A stretch of DNA of 64,000 nt from Solimonas sp041659605 (GCA_041659605.1 JBAZXW010000022.1:9341-73340); one strand, 5' to 3'; shown: positions 17,125 through 26,848, counted from the first letter of the stretch. Made by a program: numbers and translations. Notes: generated by a model not told the origin, from the sequence alone.

Positions 17125-19899
17125 ATGCAGAAGTCGGGGATCACCAAGGCCGTCGTGCTGGTCGCGACGCTGCTGCTCGGCGCCTGCGCCGGCGAGTACG
17201 GCGGCGACGCATCGACGACCGGCGGCAACCCGGTGCCCAGCCCGGCGCCAGGCGGTGGCGGCGGTGGTGGTGGAGCGGCGGCGAGCGTCGAGGATTTCTT
17301 CGCGACGCGCGTGCAGCCGAGCCTGTCATTCTGCCGCACCTGCCACGTGCCCGGCGGCGTCGCCGACACCGACAAGGGGCGGCGTCTCATGCTCTCGTCG
17401 AACGCGGCGGAGGACTACGAGAACCTGTACGCGTCCTGGGACGCGCTCGGTCGCGGCGTCGACGACAACCGCATCCTGACCAAGGCCTCGAACACCGACG
17501 CCGAGCCGCATTCCGGCGGCGCGCCCTGGCCGGTCGGCAGTGCCGCCTACGCGAGCATGCGCATCCTGCTCGCCTGCTGGAACGCTCCGGACGGCTGCGC
17601 CGCGCTGCTCGGCGGCGCGCCGACGGGCCCGGTCGTCGAACAGGCGCCGCTGCTCGGCAATCCGGGCAAGCACTACTTCGTCAACCAGATCTGCGACGGT
17701 GCGCCCGACTCGACGGCCATCGACTGGAATCTCGATCCGCGGCGCCTGCTCACCGTCGAAGGCGGCCTGATCGACAGCGAGCAGTACGCGGTGCACTTCA
17801 ACGATCCCTACCAGCTCTGTCACACCGACACGCTGTTCGAGAATCAGCAGCGCCAGAACGATCTGCGCATCGCCGCCGGCGAAAAGCCGGTGTACTCGGC
17901 CAAGCGCGATCCCGCGACCTGCGGCGAATGGCGCACCGCGGTGAAGTCCGGCCACGACTGGATCGCGATGTCGCCGACCGACTCGCCGCGCGAGGGCGCG
18001 CACGGCGGCGGTCTCACCGACCAGATCTACGGCGGCACGACCGCGCAGGCCTGGAACAACCTGTGGCGCGTCTGGGGCATGCCGGGCAGGCCCGACAACT
18101 TCGACGAGCAGGTGTTCGAGCGCTACGGCCACACGCCGCCGCCGGACCACATCTACAACCCCTACCCGCTGCCGGGCGAGGAAGGCCAGCTGTCGGAGAC
18201 CTTTGGCGGCAGCGGGCGCCTGCCGCTGGGCTTCGCGCAGGGCCGCGATGCCGAGGGCAAGTACAGCGGCACGCTGGGCCTCAACTGCTTCTCCTGCCAC
18301 GCCGGCCAGATCGGCGCCGGTGAGATCGCCGGCCGCGACGGCCTCGGCGATGCGCAGAGCTACGGCGCCAATGCCACCGGCAGCTTCATGGGCCTGCCCA
18401 ACACCAACACCGAGCTGGGCGTGTTGCTGGTCGACCTGATCAACGCGGCGCAGTACCAGTTCCCGGGCGCGGAACAGAACCCGTTGACGATGCCGGCCTT
18501 CGGCTACATCCCGCTGGTCAACACCACGCGCGGCACCAACGCGGCCGACACCGAGATCGAGGCGATCGTCGTCATCCGCGACTTCGACACGCTCGAATTC
18601 AGCCACGTGCTCAGCTACCCGCTGCACGCGAACATGGGCGACCAGGACCCGCCGGCGTGGTGGTGGCTCAGCAACAAGACGCGCTACCTGTGGTTCGGCG
18701 GCCACTCGACGGATTCCTCGCGCGGCAACATGTACTTCGGCAGCGTCAACGGCCTGTCCGGCGACGAGGTCAAGGAGAACGAAGGCATCTTCGAAGACGT
18801 GCACCAGTGGTCTCTCAGCGTCGAGGCGCCGAGCTATCCGGGGCCGGTCGACACCGCGCTCGCCGAGCAGGGCGCGATCCTGTTTCACGAAAAGGACCTG
18901 TGGGCCAACGAGCAGAACGCCGGCATCACGCGACCCAAGGGCAACGGTTCCTGCGCGAGCTGCCACGGCGCCTACTCGCCGCGCTACGCCGGCGACACGC
19001 GCTTCCTGCCGACGCCGAAACTGGCCGGCATGGTCGGCTACACTGTGCCGATCGAGATCGTCGGCACCGACCCGGCGCAGGCGCAGGGCTGGGCGCAGGA
19101 AATCCGCGAGCACGTGTCGACCTTCTGGTGGTCGTACCCGGACGCGATGCCCGACTACGCGCTGCCCGAGGAAAAAGATCCGCTCACCGAGCTGCTCGAC
19201 GACTACCTGATCCTCGGCCTCGAAGGCGCGGATCTCGCCGACCATCTGCAGAGCCAGTTGCAGGACATGGGCGTGCTGCAGCCCGCCGGCGATCTGCTCG
19301 CCGTGCTCGCCGGCACCGCGCTGACGCCGATTCCCGGCTTGCCGCTGGGCGAAGCCGCCGGCCGCATCAAGGGCGCCTGCGGTTTCGAGGAGAAGACCGT
19401 CGGCTACGTCACGCCGCCGCTGCACGGCGTTTGGGCGAGCGCGCCGTATTTCCACAACGGTTCGGTGCCGGATGTCTGGAGCGTGCTCAAGCCCGCGGAT
19501 CGACCCAAGGTCTGGCGCCGCCAGCGCACGACGACGCCGGTGCATTTCAACCAGTTCGAGACGCGCCTGTCCGGTGAGAGCGGCGGCTATGACTTCGGCA
19601 AGCTCGGCTGGAAGCACGACGTCATCGCCTGCAGCGACGGCGGCTCCGGCATTCCGTACTACAGCTGCCAGCCCGAGCAGGATCTGCCGGCCGAGCTGAA
19701 CTGGCTCAAGGACACGCTCGACGGCGGCCTGCTGTGGCCGACCTGGGTCGTGCCGCCGCCGCTGGATACGCAGGGCCTGGAAGCGCGCATGATCTACAAC
19801 ACCAACTACTACTCGAAGAAGAACCGCGGCCACGAGTGGACGAAGGCGCTGACCGATCCGGAACGCCTCGCGCTGCTCGAGTATCTGAAGACGCTGTAG
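17125..19899 (+). CDS. Three-haem RoxA-like c-type cytochrome lipoprotein (copy 1)
   Basis: 924 residues. Lipoprotein signal ends in LLLGACAGEYGG, then a Gly/Pro linker. Three CxxCH haem sites are visible: C70RTCH, C388FSCH and C610ASCH. The last two, with GNGSCASCHGAYSPRY and PPLHGVWASAPYFHNGSVP, follow the layout of RoxA/RoxB rubber oxygenases and the MauG/cytochrome c peroxidase superfamily. The extra N-terminal haem unit (SLSFCRTCHVPGG) resembles planctomycete-type cytochrome domains and is not part of classical RoxA. Probably exported and membrane-anchored, oxidising a hydrophobic substrate or handling peroxide; the substrate is unknown. A paralogue lies at 36331. Divergent AraC likely regulates it. 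Confidence 0.83.
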   Translation: MQKSGITKAVVLVATLLLGACAGEYGGDASTTGGNPVPSPAPGGGGGGGGAAASVEDFFATRVQPSLSFCRTCHVPGGVADTDKGRRLMLSSNAAEDYENLYASWDALGRGVDDNRILTKASNTDAEPHSGGAPWPVGSAAYASMRILLACWNAPDGCAALLGGAPTGPVVEQAPLLGNPGKHYFVNQICDGAPDSTAIDWNLDPRRLLTVEGGLIDSEQYAVHFNDPYQLCHTDTLFENQQRQNDLRIAAGEKPVYSAKRDPATCGEWRTAVKSGHDWIAMSPTDSPREGAHGGGLTDQIYGGTTAQAWNNLWRVWGMPGRPDNFDEQVFERYGHTPPPDHIYNPYPLPGEEGQLSETFGGSGRLPLGFAQGRDAEGKYSGTLGLNCFSCHAGQIGAGEIAGRDGLGDAQSYGANATGSFMGLPNTNTELGVLLVDLINAAQYQFPGAEQNPLTMPAFGYIPLVNTTRGTNAADTEIEAIVVIRDFDTLEFSHVLSYPLHANMGDQDPPAWWWLSNKTRYLWFGGHSTDSSRGNMYFGSVNGLSGDEVKENEGIFEDVHQWSLSVEAPSYPGPVDTALAEQGAILFHEKDLWANEQNAGITRPKGNGSCASCHGAYSPRYAGDTRFLPTPKLAGMVGYTVPIEIVGTDPAQAQGWAQEIREHVSTFWWSYPDAMPDYALPEEKDPLTELLDDYLILGLEGADLADHLQSQLQDMGVLQPAGDLLAVLAGTALTPIPGLPLGEAAGRIKGACGFEEKTVGYVTPPLHGVWASAPYFHNGSVPDVWSVLKPADRPKVWRRQRTTTPVHFNQFETRLSGESGGYDFGKLGWKHDVIACSDGGSGIPYYSCQPEQDLPAELNWLKDTLDGGLLWPTWVVPPPLDTQGLEARMIYNTNYYSKKNRGHEWTKALTDPERLALLEYLKTL

Positions 19900-19911
19900 C
19901 GGACGCCCCGG

Positions 19912-22410
19912 TCAGCTCGACGCCGCGCGCGCGCTGGCGAGATCGATCACGCCGCTCAGTGCCTTCTCGATCGCATCCTGGTGCAGCAGGCGCATGCCAC
20001 CCTCCATCGCCGCCTCCTGCACGAGCGGTACCGAGCCACGCGCGCGGATCAGATCCTTGACGTGTGGCGTTCCGCTGAGAAGTTCGTAGACGCCGATGCG
20101 GCCCTTGTATCCGCCGGTGCAGGCCTCGCAGCCGACCGCCTCGTGCAGCAGCAGCTGGCCGTCGCGCGTGTAAGTCTCGTGCCAGCGCGCGACCACCGTC
20201 GCGGGATCGAGCTTCGTGCCGGCACAGTACTCCTGCGCGAGCACCTGCAGCTCCTTGTCCTCGGCGACGTGCGCCTTGCGGCAGCGCGTGCACAGCTTGC
20301 GCGCCAGGCGCTGCGAAAGAATGCCGATCAGCGCATCCGCAAAGTTGAACGGGTCCATGCCCAGATCGAGAAGGCGCACCACGCTCTCCGCCGCGCTGTT
20401 GGTGTGCAGCGTCGAGAACACGAGATGGCCGGTGAGCGAGGCCTCGATGCCGATCTTGGTGGTCTCGACGTCGCGCATCTCGCCGACCATGATCACGTCG
20501 GGATCGGCGCGCAGAAACGTGCGCATCGCCGCCGCGAACGTCCAGCCGATGCCCGCATGGATCTGCACCTGGCGCAGCCCCGGCTGCGTGATCTCCACCG
20601 GATCCTCGGCGGTCCAGATCTTGAGATCGGGCCGGTTGATGTGGTGCAGTACCGAATGCAGCGTCGTGGTCTTGCCCGAGCCCGTCGGTCCGCAGACCAG
20701 GATCAGGCCGTAGCTGCGCGACACCATCCGCGTCAGCTCACCGAGATCGCGCTCGCTGAACCCGAGCTTGTCGAGCGGCAGCGGCTCGGTGCCGCCGAGG
20801 ATGCGCAGCACGACGTCTTCGAGGTTGTTGGCCGTCGGCACGATCACCACGCGCAGCTCGATCGGCACGCCGCCAAACCGGCTGAACGCGATCTTGCCGT
20901 CCTGCGAATGCCGGTGTTCGGAGATGTCGAGCCCGGCCATGATCTTGATGCGCGACACCAACGCGCTGCGATACGCCGGTTGCAGTTCGAGATAGTCCTC
21001 CAGGTCACCGTCCTTGCGGAAGCGGATGCGCGTGCTGGTATTGCCGATGTTGCTCTCGATATGGATGTCGGACGCGCCCTGCGCGTGCGCGTCCATGATG
21101 ATCTTGTTGACGAGGCGCACCAGCGTGTTGTCCGTCACCCGCGGCTCGGGCTCGCTTTCCTCGGTGGTCTGGCGCGACGACGACGCCTGGCGCGCCAGCT
21201 CGCTCGTCAGATCCTCGACGTTGACACGCACCAGGTCCGCGCCGCGCTGCCCTTCGCGGATCTGCGCGTCGCCGCCGTCATGTCCGCCCGCCGTTTCGAC
21301 AGGCTCGATATGCGCGTACTCCCGGGCGATCCGTGCGCGCAGCTCCTTCGGGTTGGCGATCACCGGCACGATCGTGAGCTTGGTGAGGAAGCGCAGCTCC
21401 TGCGCGAAATCCATCGCCAGCGGGTTCTCGACCGCGACCACGAGCGACTCGCCAAGGCGCAACAGCGCCAGCACCTGATGGCGGAAAGCGAAGCTCGGGG
21501 TGACCAGTTCCAGCGCCAGCGGGTTGAGGCGGAAAAGCCCGGCGTCGACGAACGGAATGCCCAGCTTCTGCGACATCGCCATCTGCACCTGCCGCATCGT
21601 CACGGCGCCCATCTCGATCAGGATGTCGCCGAGCCGGCGCTGACGGTTGTTCGCCTGAAAGCCGAGCGCCACGGTCAGCTGTCCGGGCGATATGAAACCC
21701 GTCTCCATCAGGATGTCGCCGAGCTTCATCGACGGCCGCCTTTTCTGCATCTGCAGCGCCTGCTTGAGTTCCTCGGGCGCCACGATGCCGTGGTCGACGA
21801 ACTGTTCGCCCAGCTTCTGCTCACGCATCCGCGCTTGTTTGTCGAGCGCCGCGGCCAGTACCTCGTTGCTGACCACTCCGCTGTGCGCGAGCGTTTCGCC
21901 GAGCAGCGGACCGATCTGGACCTCGTCGATCTGTTGCGTCGGGATGAAGCAGCGCTGCACCTGTTGCGGGCCGCCGTTGGTCATGTACAGGAACAGACCA
22001 TGTGCGTCGCGCACGAATCCAAGCGTGTGGCCGGTCAGGGTCGTGCCATCGTGGAAACGGACCGCGAACGGGCGTTCCTCGGCCGCCGGTGCGGTCTCGC
22101 CGCCGACCGCGTGGATCGCGCCCTCGTCGCGGACCATCTGCAGCGGCCAGCGCAGGCGCAGCGTGCGCACGCTGTCGAGGCCGAGATGGTGAGCAGTGGC
22201 CTCGCCGGCCACTGCGACCGTAATGCCCCCGGTGTCGGGATCGAAGCCCAGCAGTTCCGCACTCAGGATGCGGCCGTTGACCAGCTCGACGACGCAATCA
22301 CGTGCGTGGGCGTAAGCCGGCACAGGCGCAGCGCCGAAGAACGGTGGGGTCGGCCAATGCAGCGCCTCATCGTGCGACGCCGCAACCGCGTTCGATGCTT
22401 CGTCGTTCAT
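19912..22410 (-). CDS. PilB/GspE-type secretion ATPase with tandem MshEN motifs
   Basis: 832 residues from the ATG at 22410. N-terminal region has a PilZ-like or unassigned beta part (residues ~30-170), then three successive MshEN-type units (KLGEQFVDHG, KLGDILMETG, RLGDILIEMG), the family that binds c-di-GMP in MshE. The motor domain has Walker A GPTGSGKTTTLHS (about residue 574), the Asp/Walker B region ADPDVIMVGEMRD and a tetracysteine zinc site (CTRC...CEAC). It powers type IV pilus or type II secretion assembly in the cytoplasm. No pilin or platform gene is adjacent, which is unusual for pilB; it faces the divergent PilU-like retraction ATPase across a 228-bp gap with FNR-like boxes. Confidence 0.88.
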   Translation of the reverse strand: MNDEASNAVAASHDEALHWPTPPFFGAAPVPAYAHARDCVVELVNGRILSAELLGFDPDTGGITVAVAGEATAHHLGLDSVRTLRLRWPLQMVRDEGAIHAVGGETAPAAEERPFAVRFHDGTTLTGHTLGFVRDAHGLFLYMTNGGPQQVQRCFIPTQQIDEVQIGPLLGETLAHSGVVSNEVLAAALDKQARMREQKLGEQFVDHGIVAPEELKQALQMQKRRPSMKLGDILMETGFISPGQLTVALGFQANNRQRRLGDILIEMGAVTMRQVQMAMSQKLGIPFVDAGLFRLNPLALELVTPSFAFRHQVLALLRLGESLVVAVENPLAMDFAQELRFLTKLTIVPVIANPKELRARIAREYAHIEPVETAGGHDGGDAQIREGQRGADLVRVNVEDLTSELARQASSSRQTTEESEPEPRVTDNTLVRLVNKIIMDAHAQGASDIHIESNIGNTSTRIRFRKDGDLEDYLELQPAYRSALVSRIKIMAGLDISEHRHSQDGKIAFSRFGGVPIELRVVIVPTANNLEDVVLRILGGTEPLPLDKLGFSERDLGELTRMVSRSYGLILVCGPTGSGKTTTLHSVLHHINRPDLKIWTAEDPVEITQPGLRQVQIHAGIGWTFAAAMRTFLRADPDVIMVGEMRDVETTKIGIEASLTGHLVFSTLHTNSAAESVVRLLDLGMDPFNFADALIGILSQRLARKLCTRCRKAHVAEDKELQVLAQEYCAGTKLDPATVVARWHETYTRDGQLLLHEAVGCEACTGGYKGRIGVYELLSGTPHVKDLIRARGSVPLVQEAAMEGGMRLLHQDAIEKALSGVIDLASARAASS

Positions 22411-22474
22411 TCCAAGCTCTGCCCGTCCTGCGTGCATTCCGCCGATACGGTACCGGGGCTGCAGGCCCCCGTCC

Positions 22475-22534
22475 CTGATGCAGATCAAGCCGCGGCGTCG
22501 TGCGACGCGCAGCCGCCCGACTGATGCAGGTCAA
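22475..22534. promoter_or_regulatory. Two FNR/Anr-like boxes
   Basis: CTGATGCAGATCAA (22475-22488) matches TTGAT-N4-ATCAA at 9 of 10 fixed positions. CTGATGCAGGTCAA (22521-22534) matches at 8 of 10. Centres are 46 bp apart, between the divergent pilB/gspE-like and pilU-like genes. Confidence 0.55.
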
Positions 22535-22638
22535 TGTACGGCTGCGCGTCCACCGCTAGGGTTCAGGATCAGTGGCGCCGAAGCATCGGACGCGCATTTG
22601 CGCACCGTCCGTGGCATGCGCCACGGAGGCAACGGAGC

Positions 22639-23769
22639 ATGACGGACATACACTCGCTGCTGCGGCTGATGGTCGACAAAGGGGCATCCGACCTGTTTCT
22701 GACATGCGGCGCGACGCCGCATGTGAAGGTCGACGGCGTGACCCATTCGGTGAACGTGCCACCGCTGAAACCGGGCGAGGTCAAGCAGCTGGCGCAGTCG
22801 ATCATGACCGATCGCCAGAGTGCGGCCTTCGAAGACACGATGGAATCGAACCTGTCGTTCACGGTCGAAGGTGTCGGTCGTTTCCGCGTCAACGTGTTCT
22901 TCCAGCGCGGCGAGGTCGCGCTGGTCGCGCGCCTGATCAAGTCTGAGATCCCGGGTTTCGAGCAGCTCGGCCTGCCGCCGGCCTGCGCCACGCTGGCGAT
23001 GCTCAAGCGCGGACTGGTGCTGTTCGTCGGTGCGGCCGGATCCGGCAAGAGCACCTCGCTCGCCGCGATGATCGGCTACCGCTCGACGCACGCCGACGGC
23101 CACATCCTCACGATCGAGGATCCGATCGAGTTCCTGTTTCCGCACCGGAAGTCGCTCGTCGACCAGCGCGAAGTGACCATCGACACGCGCAGCTTCGGCG
23201 ACGCACTGCGCAACGCGATGCGCGAGGCGCCGGACGTCATCATGATCGGCGAGATTCGCGATACCGAAACCGCCAAGCACGCGATCGCCTACGCCGAGAC
23301 CGGCCACCTGTGCGTGTCGACGATGCACGCCAACAACGCCAACCAGGCGATCGAACGCATCATCAATTTCTTTCCCGAGCAGGCGCACAAGCAGCTGTTC
23401 ATGGACCTGTCGCTCAACCTCAAGGGCGTCGTCTCCCAGCGCCTGATCCCGGCGATCGACGGCAAGAGCGCGCTCGCCACTGAGGTGCTTCTGCTCACCC
23501 CGTACATTTCCGACCTGATCCAGAAGGGCCGGGTCGACGAAATCAAGGAGGCGATGGGCAAGGGCAACGAGCTCGGCATGCACACCTTTGACCAGTCGCT
23601 GTTCGATCTGCATGCCGCCGGCCGCGTCAGCCTCGAAAATGTACTGCATCACGCTGACTCGCAGACCGACCTCGCGCTGCGCATCCGCCTGTCCAAGAAA
23701 GTGGCCCCAGGCGCAGGCCCGTCGCTCACCGTGTCCGAGATGACCGGCATCCACCACAGCCGCAAGTAG
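22639..23769 (+). CDS. pilU: PilT/PilU-type twitching ATPase
   Basis: 376 residues from the ATG at 22639. N-terminal PAS-like domain starts with LMVDKGASDLFLTCGATPHVK (described by its start at residue 10). Walker A is GAAGSGKST (residues 131-139), followed by TIEDPIEF, the Asp/Walker B APDVIMIGEIRD and the His box STMHANNANQ. Length and the GxxGSGKS variant fit PilU better than PilT. It would drive retraction of type IV pili with PilT, on the cytoplasmic side. No pilT is next to it; the divergent neighbour is an assembly-type ATPase. The GGAG ribosome site is 2 nt from the ATG, a little close. Confidence 0.82.
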   Translation: MTDIHSLLRLMVDKGASDLFLTCGATPHVKVDGVTHSVNVPPLKPGEVKQLAQSIMTDRQSAAFEDTMESNLSFTVEGVGRFRVNVFFQRGEVALVARLIKSEIPGFEQLGLPPACATLAMLKRGLVLFVGAAGSGKSTSLAAMIGYRSTHADGHILTIEDPIEFLFPHRKSLVDQREVTIDTRSFGDALRNAMREAPDVIMIGEIRDTETAKHAIAYAETGHLCVSTMHANNANQAIERIINFFPEQAHKQLFMDLSLNLKGVVSQRLIPAIDGKSALATEVLLLTPYISDLIQKGRVDEIKEAMGKGNELGMHTFDQSLFDLHAAGRVSLENVLHHADSQTDLALRIRLSKKVAPGAGPSLTVSEMTGIHHSRK

Positions 23770-23800
23770 CGGGCGGCGCGCACGCGATAAGCTTGCGCGC

Positions 23801-24730
23801 ATGATCCGTGCGCCGTCTCCCTCTGCAGGCCCGACCCCCGGTCCGCGCACACACCGCTTCCGCGCGCTGGGCGGTCCATGCACCTTGCATCTCTATGCGC
23901 CGGATGACGCGGCGCTCCAGCGCGCCTGCGCGGCTGCCGAAGCCGAGGTGCGGCGGATCGAGACCCAGTACTCGCGCTACCGCGACGACAGCATCGTCTC
24001 GCGCATCAACGCGGCGGCCGGCAGCGGCTCGGCGATCGAGGTCGACGACGAGACCGCGGCGCTGCTCGACTACGCGGCCACCGCCTTCGCGCAGAGCGGC
24101 GGTCTGTTCGACATCACCTCCGGCGTGCTGCGTCGCGTCTGGGATTTCAAGGCGCGGCGCGTGCCGGCGCAACGCGAGATCGACGCGCTGAAACCGCTGA
24201 TCGGTTGGGATCAGGTCGAGTGGCGGCGTCCCGGCGTGCGCTTGCCGCGCGAGGGCATGGAGCTGGATTTCGGCGGTTTCGGCAAGGAATACGCCGCCGA
24301 CCGCGCCGCCGCGGTCCTGCTCGCGCAGGGCCTCCGTCATGGGCTCGTCGATCTGGCCGGCGATATCCGTGTGATCGGCTCGCATCCGGACGGTGCGCCC
24401 TGGCAGGTCGGTATCCAGCATCCGCGCGCGGCCGGTGCCATCGCGACCATCCCGCTGACGCGCGGCGCGATCGCATCCAGCGGCGACTACGAGCGCGGCT
24501 TCGAGCGCGACGGCCGCCGCTACTGCCACATTCTCGATCCGCGGAGCGGCTGGCCGGTGCAGGGCCTCGCCGCGGTGAGCGTGCTCGCGGATCGATGCCT
24601 GATCGCCGGCACCGCCTGCACGACGGCGATGCTGCTCGGAGCCGACGACGGTCCGCGCTGGCTCGCCGATCTCGGCCTGCCGCACCTCTACGTGCGCGCC
24701 GACCTGTCGCTGGGCGGCACGATCCTGTAA
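23801..24730 (+). CDS. apbE: FAD:protein FMN transferase (ApbE family)
   Basis: 309 residues. Family signatures: RFRALGGPCTLHLY near the N-terminus, GLFDITSGVLRRVWDF, MELDFGGFGKEYAADRAA, HGLVDLAGDIRVIG and HILDPRSGWPV, with the C-terminal GTACTTAMLLG segment. ApbE moves FMN from FAD to a threonine of partner flavoproteins using Mg2+, normally in the periplasm. This copy lacks an obvious lipoprotein signal, so it is either cytosolic or its true start differs. No NqrBC/RnfG partner is in the window. It follows pilU by 31 bp but is functionally unrelated. Confidence 0.87.
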   Translation: MIRAPSPSAGPTPGPRTHRFRALGGPCTLHLYAPDDAALQRACAAAEAEVRRIETQYSRYRDDSIVSRINAAAGSGSAIEVDDETAALLDYAATAFAQSGGLFDITSGVLRRVWDFKARRVPAQREIDALKPLIGWDQVEWRRPGVRLPREGMELDFGGFGKEYAADRAAAVLLAQGLRHGLVDLAGDIRVIGSHPDGAPWQVGIQHPRAAGAIATIPLTRGAIASSGDYERGFERDGRRYCHILDPRSGWPVQGLAAVSVLADRCLIAGTACTTAMLLGADDGPRWLADLGLPHLYVRADLSLGGTIL

Positions 24731-24742
24731 CGGCTATGGCGT

Positions 24743-24800
24743 GTAGCCCGGGCGCGGCCCGGGTTGAGGGGCGCAATTCCCCGGACTGCGTCCGGGCTAC
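24743..24800. repeat. Dispersed palindromic repeat, GTAGCCCGGG family
   Basis: Begins GTAGCCCGGGCGCGGCCCGG and ends GGACTGCGTCCGGGCTAC, the same architecture as 1611-1671. It lies between the convergent apbE and methyltransferase genes. Confidence 0.85.
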
Positions 24801-24808
24801 ACGGGCAG

Positions 24809-25606
24809 TCAGCGCTTGATCGCGCGCGTGATCAGGAACGACTGGTGCACGCGGTTGCGCGAGAAGTACTGGCCGACGACGGCTTCCAGCTCGGAGCGGA
24901 ACTGCGCCAGCTTCTGCGGTTCGCCTGCCAGCATCTGCACCAGCTTGATGACCGGGCCGGCGGTCAGCTCCATCTGCTCGCGGTAATGCGCGGGACTCAG
25001 CGCCGGCACGAGCATTTCGTCGCGCGTGAACTCGAGGTCGCGCACCGCGTCGCCGAGACGCTCGCGCACGATGTTGGGATCGCCCCACTGCGGCGGTGGC
25101 GCGACGCCCGCCGGCGGCGGCAGAAACTTGCCCGTCAGCGCGAACATGCGGCCGATCATCAGCTCCGGCGGCCAGGTCGAGAACGCGATGCGTCCACCCG
25201 GCTTGAGCACGCGCAACATTTCACCGATCGCGACCGCGGGCCGCGGCGCGAACATGTGACCGAACTGGCTGAGGACGACATCGAAGCTCGCGTCGCCGTA
25301 CGGCAGGTTCTCGGCGTCGCCCTCGCGGAACTCGATCGGCGCGCCGATGACGGCAGCGTTCCTGCGCGCCTCGTCGAGCAGCACCGGCGACAGGTCCAGG
25401 CCGCTGACCGTCGCGCCGCGGCGCGCGGCGGTGATCGCGACGACGCCGGTGCCGCAGGCGACGTCGAGCAGTTTCTGTCCGCTCGCCACGCCGGCGAAGT
25501 CCGCCAGCGCCGCGGCCGGCGGCGTCGTGAAAGTCGCCAGCGGCGAGAACAGCGCCCAGGCCTCGCGCTGCATCGCCTTGAACTGCACAAACGGATCGGT
25601 CGTCAT
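24809..25606 (-). CDS. SAM-dependent methyltransferase (UbiE-like)
   Basis: 265 residues, class I methyltransferase. Motif I LLDVACGTGVVAITAA binds SAM, GLDLSPVLLDEARRNA is the acidic post-loop, and EGDAENLPYGDASFDVVLSQFGHMF carries the motif shared with UbiE/Methyltransf_11 proteins (described by its positions about 95-119). A C-terminal alpha region of ~90 residues may bind the substrate, which is not predictable. Stand-alone gene, convergent with apbE, and preceded by a 54-bp gap to an FAH-family gene on the same strand. Confidence 0.83.
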   Translation of the reverse strand: MTTDPFVQFKAMQREAWALFSPLATFTTPPAAALADFAGVASGQKLLDVACGTGVVAITAARRGATVSGLDLSPVLLDEARRNAAVIGAPIEFREGDAENLPYGDASFDVVLSQFGHMFAPRPAVAIGEMLRVLKPGGRIAFSTWPPELMIGRMFALTGKFLPPPAGVAPPPQWGDPNIVRERLGDAVRDLEFTRDEMLVPALSPAHYREQMELTAGPVIKLVQMLAGEPQKLAQFRSELEAVVGQYFSRNRVHQSFLITRAIKR

Positions 25607-25660
25607 GTCTCGCTCCCTGAGAGGCTGCGATCTGGCAGCGATCGCGAGTCTACGCCGCCC

Positions 25661-26782
25661 TCAAGGAACGACGGGATTCTCGATGCGGCCGAGCCAGTCG
25701 CTGCGGATCAGCACGGTTTCGCCTGGCCGCAGATAGCCGCCGGCTGCACGCGCCTCGTCGATGTAAGTCCGGATCACGCTTGCGGGCAGCGAGCCGTCGA
25801 GGCCACTGCCGAACCAGCGCCACACGCCGCGCAGCTTCTGACCAAGCGTGATGCCGGCAAAGATGGTGCCGTCCGGCGTGCCCGACAGAATCAAGGTGCG
25901 CGCCGGCAGTGTGCCGGGCGTCTTGAACAGGCTCACCTGCTCGCCGCGACTTTCCCAGGTCGTGTCCGCACGCGCCCAGGTCTCGCGCAGGATGGCGTCG
26001 ATGTCCCAGACCGCACGCTGCACCAGCGATTGCTGGCGCATCTCGCCGTTGCGATACAGGCGCAGATCGATGTCTGCCGCGAACGCCCGTGCGTCGCCCG
26101 GGATCACGAACAGGTCGCCGACCGGCAACGCGCCCTCGAAGCTTTTCCCCGTCGTGAAACCCTGTCCCGAAGCGACGTTGTCGGGATCGAGATGGCGCAG
26201 CAGGCTGGCGCGATCGGTGTAGTCGTTACACAGCATCAAGCCCCAATGCTCCGGCCGCGACTTCCGCCGCAGCGGCTGCAGTGTTACCCAGCACAGCTCC
26301 ACTTCGTAGTCGAGCAGGCGCCCGGCGACGCTCACCGGCGCATGCGGCCCGGTCGGAACGACCGTCTTCGGAAACAGGAACGGGCCGTCCTCGACTCCGG
26401 ATTCATCCGCGTGCGCCGGATAATTGGTGCCGACGGCGACATGGTGTGCCGTCAGATCGACGGGCTGGATCAGCATGTCGGTGGACACGACCACCCTCTC
26501 CTTCGCCGCGACGATGCGGTCACGCAACGCGGCGTAGCCCAGCGCCTCGAACAGTGCGATCGGATCGTGGGCCGGCTCGCCGACGACCGTGCCCAGATCG
26601 ACCGCGGTGACCTGGCCGCCGGCGTACTCGCGCACGGCGAGCACGCGCGGACCGTCCGCGCCGGCGATGCGCGCAAAGCTCAAGGCTTCGTCCAGCGGTG
26701 CAATGGCCACACCATCGGGCACGGCCGCAGTTGCAGTGCCGCCGCCGAATACGGCGGCGAGCAGGCCCGCAATCAACTTCAT
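25661..26782 (-). CDS. Exported fumarylacetoacetate hydrolase-fold protein
   Basis: 373 residues. A signal peptide (MKLIAGLLAAVFGGGTATA, residues 1-19) precedes an FAH catalytic domain. Metal-binding and family motifs are visible: VGTNYPAHADESG, FLFPKTVVPTGPHAPV, LLDYEVELCWV (the paired acidic ligands), LCNDYTDR, GKSFEGALPVGD and ILSGTPDGTIF. FAH-fold enzymes hydrolyse or decarboxylate beta-keto acids with Mg2+/Mn2+ and are usually cytosolic, so a signal peptide is unusual. Physiological substrate unknown. It is divergent from the shp operon, 129 bp away. Confidence 0.8.
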   Translation of the reverse strand: MKLIAGLLAAVFGGGTATAAVPDGVAIAPLDEALSFARIAGADGPRVLAVREYAGGQVTAVDLGTVVGEPAHDPIALFEALGYAALRDRIVAAKERVVVSTDMLIQPVDLTAHHVAVGTNYPAHADESGVEDGPFLFPKTVVPTGPHAPVSVAGRLLDYEVELCWVTLQPLRRKSRPEHWGLMLCNDYTDRASLLRHLDPDNVASGQGFTTGKSFEGALPVGDLFVIPGDARAFAADIDLRLYRNGEMRQQSLVQRAVWDIDAILRETWARADTTWESRGEQVSLFKTPGTLPARTLILSGTPDGTIFAGITLGQKLRGVWRWFGSGLDGSLPASVIRTYIDEARAAGGYLRPGETVLIRSDWLGRIENPVVP

Positions 26783-26848
26783 GTCGGTCTCCCCGGCTTG
26801 TCGCGGTCCACTTTATGCGAGCGCGTGCGCGAATGCTCGCACCGGCGC

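Noticed and set aside
17326..19833. 835-residue open frame on - strand
   Set aside because: Antisense to the three-haem cytochrome, where three CxxCH sites support the + strand.
19981..22524. 847-residue open frame on + strand
   Set aside because: Antisense to the secretion ATPase, whose Walker and zinc motifs prove the minus-strand frame.
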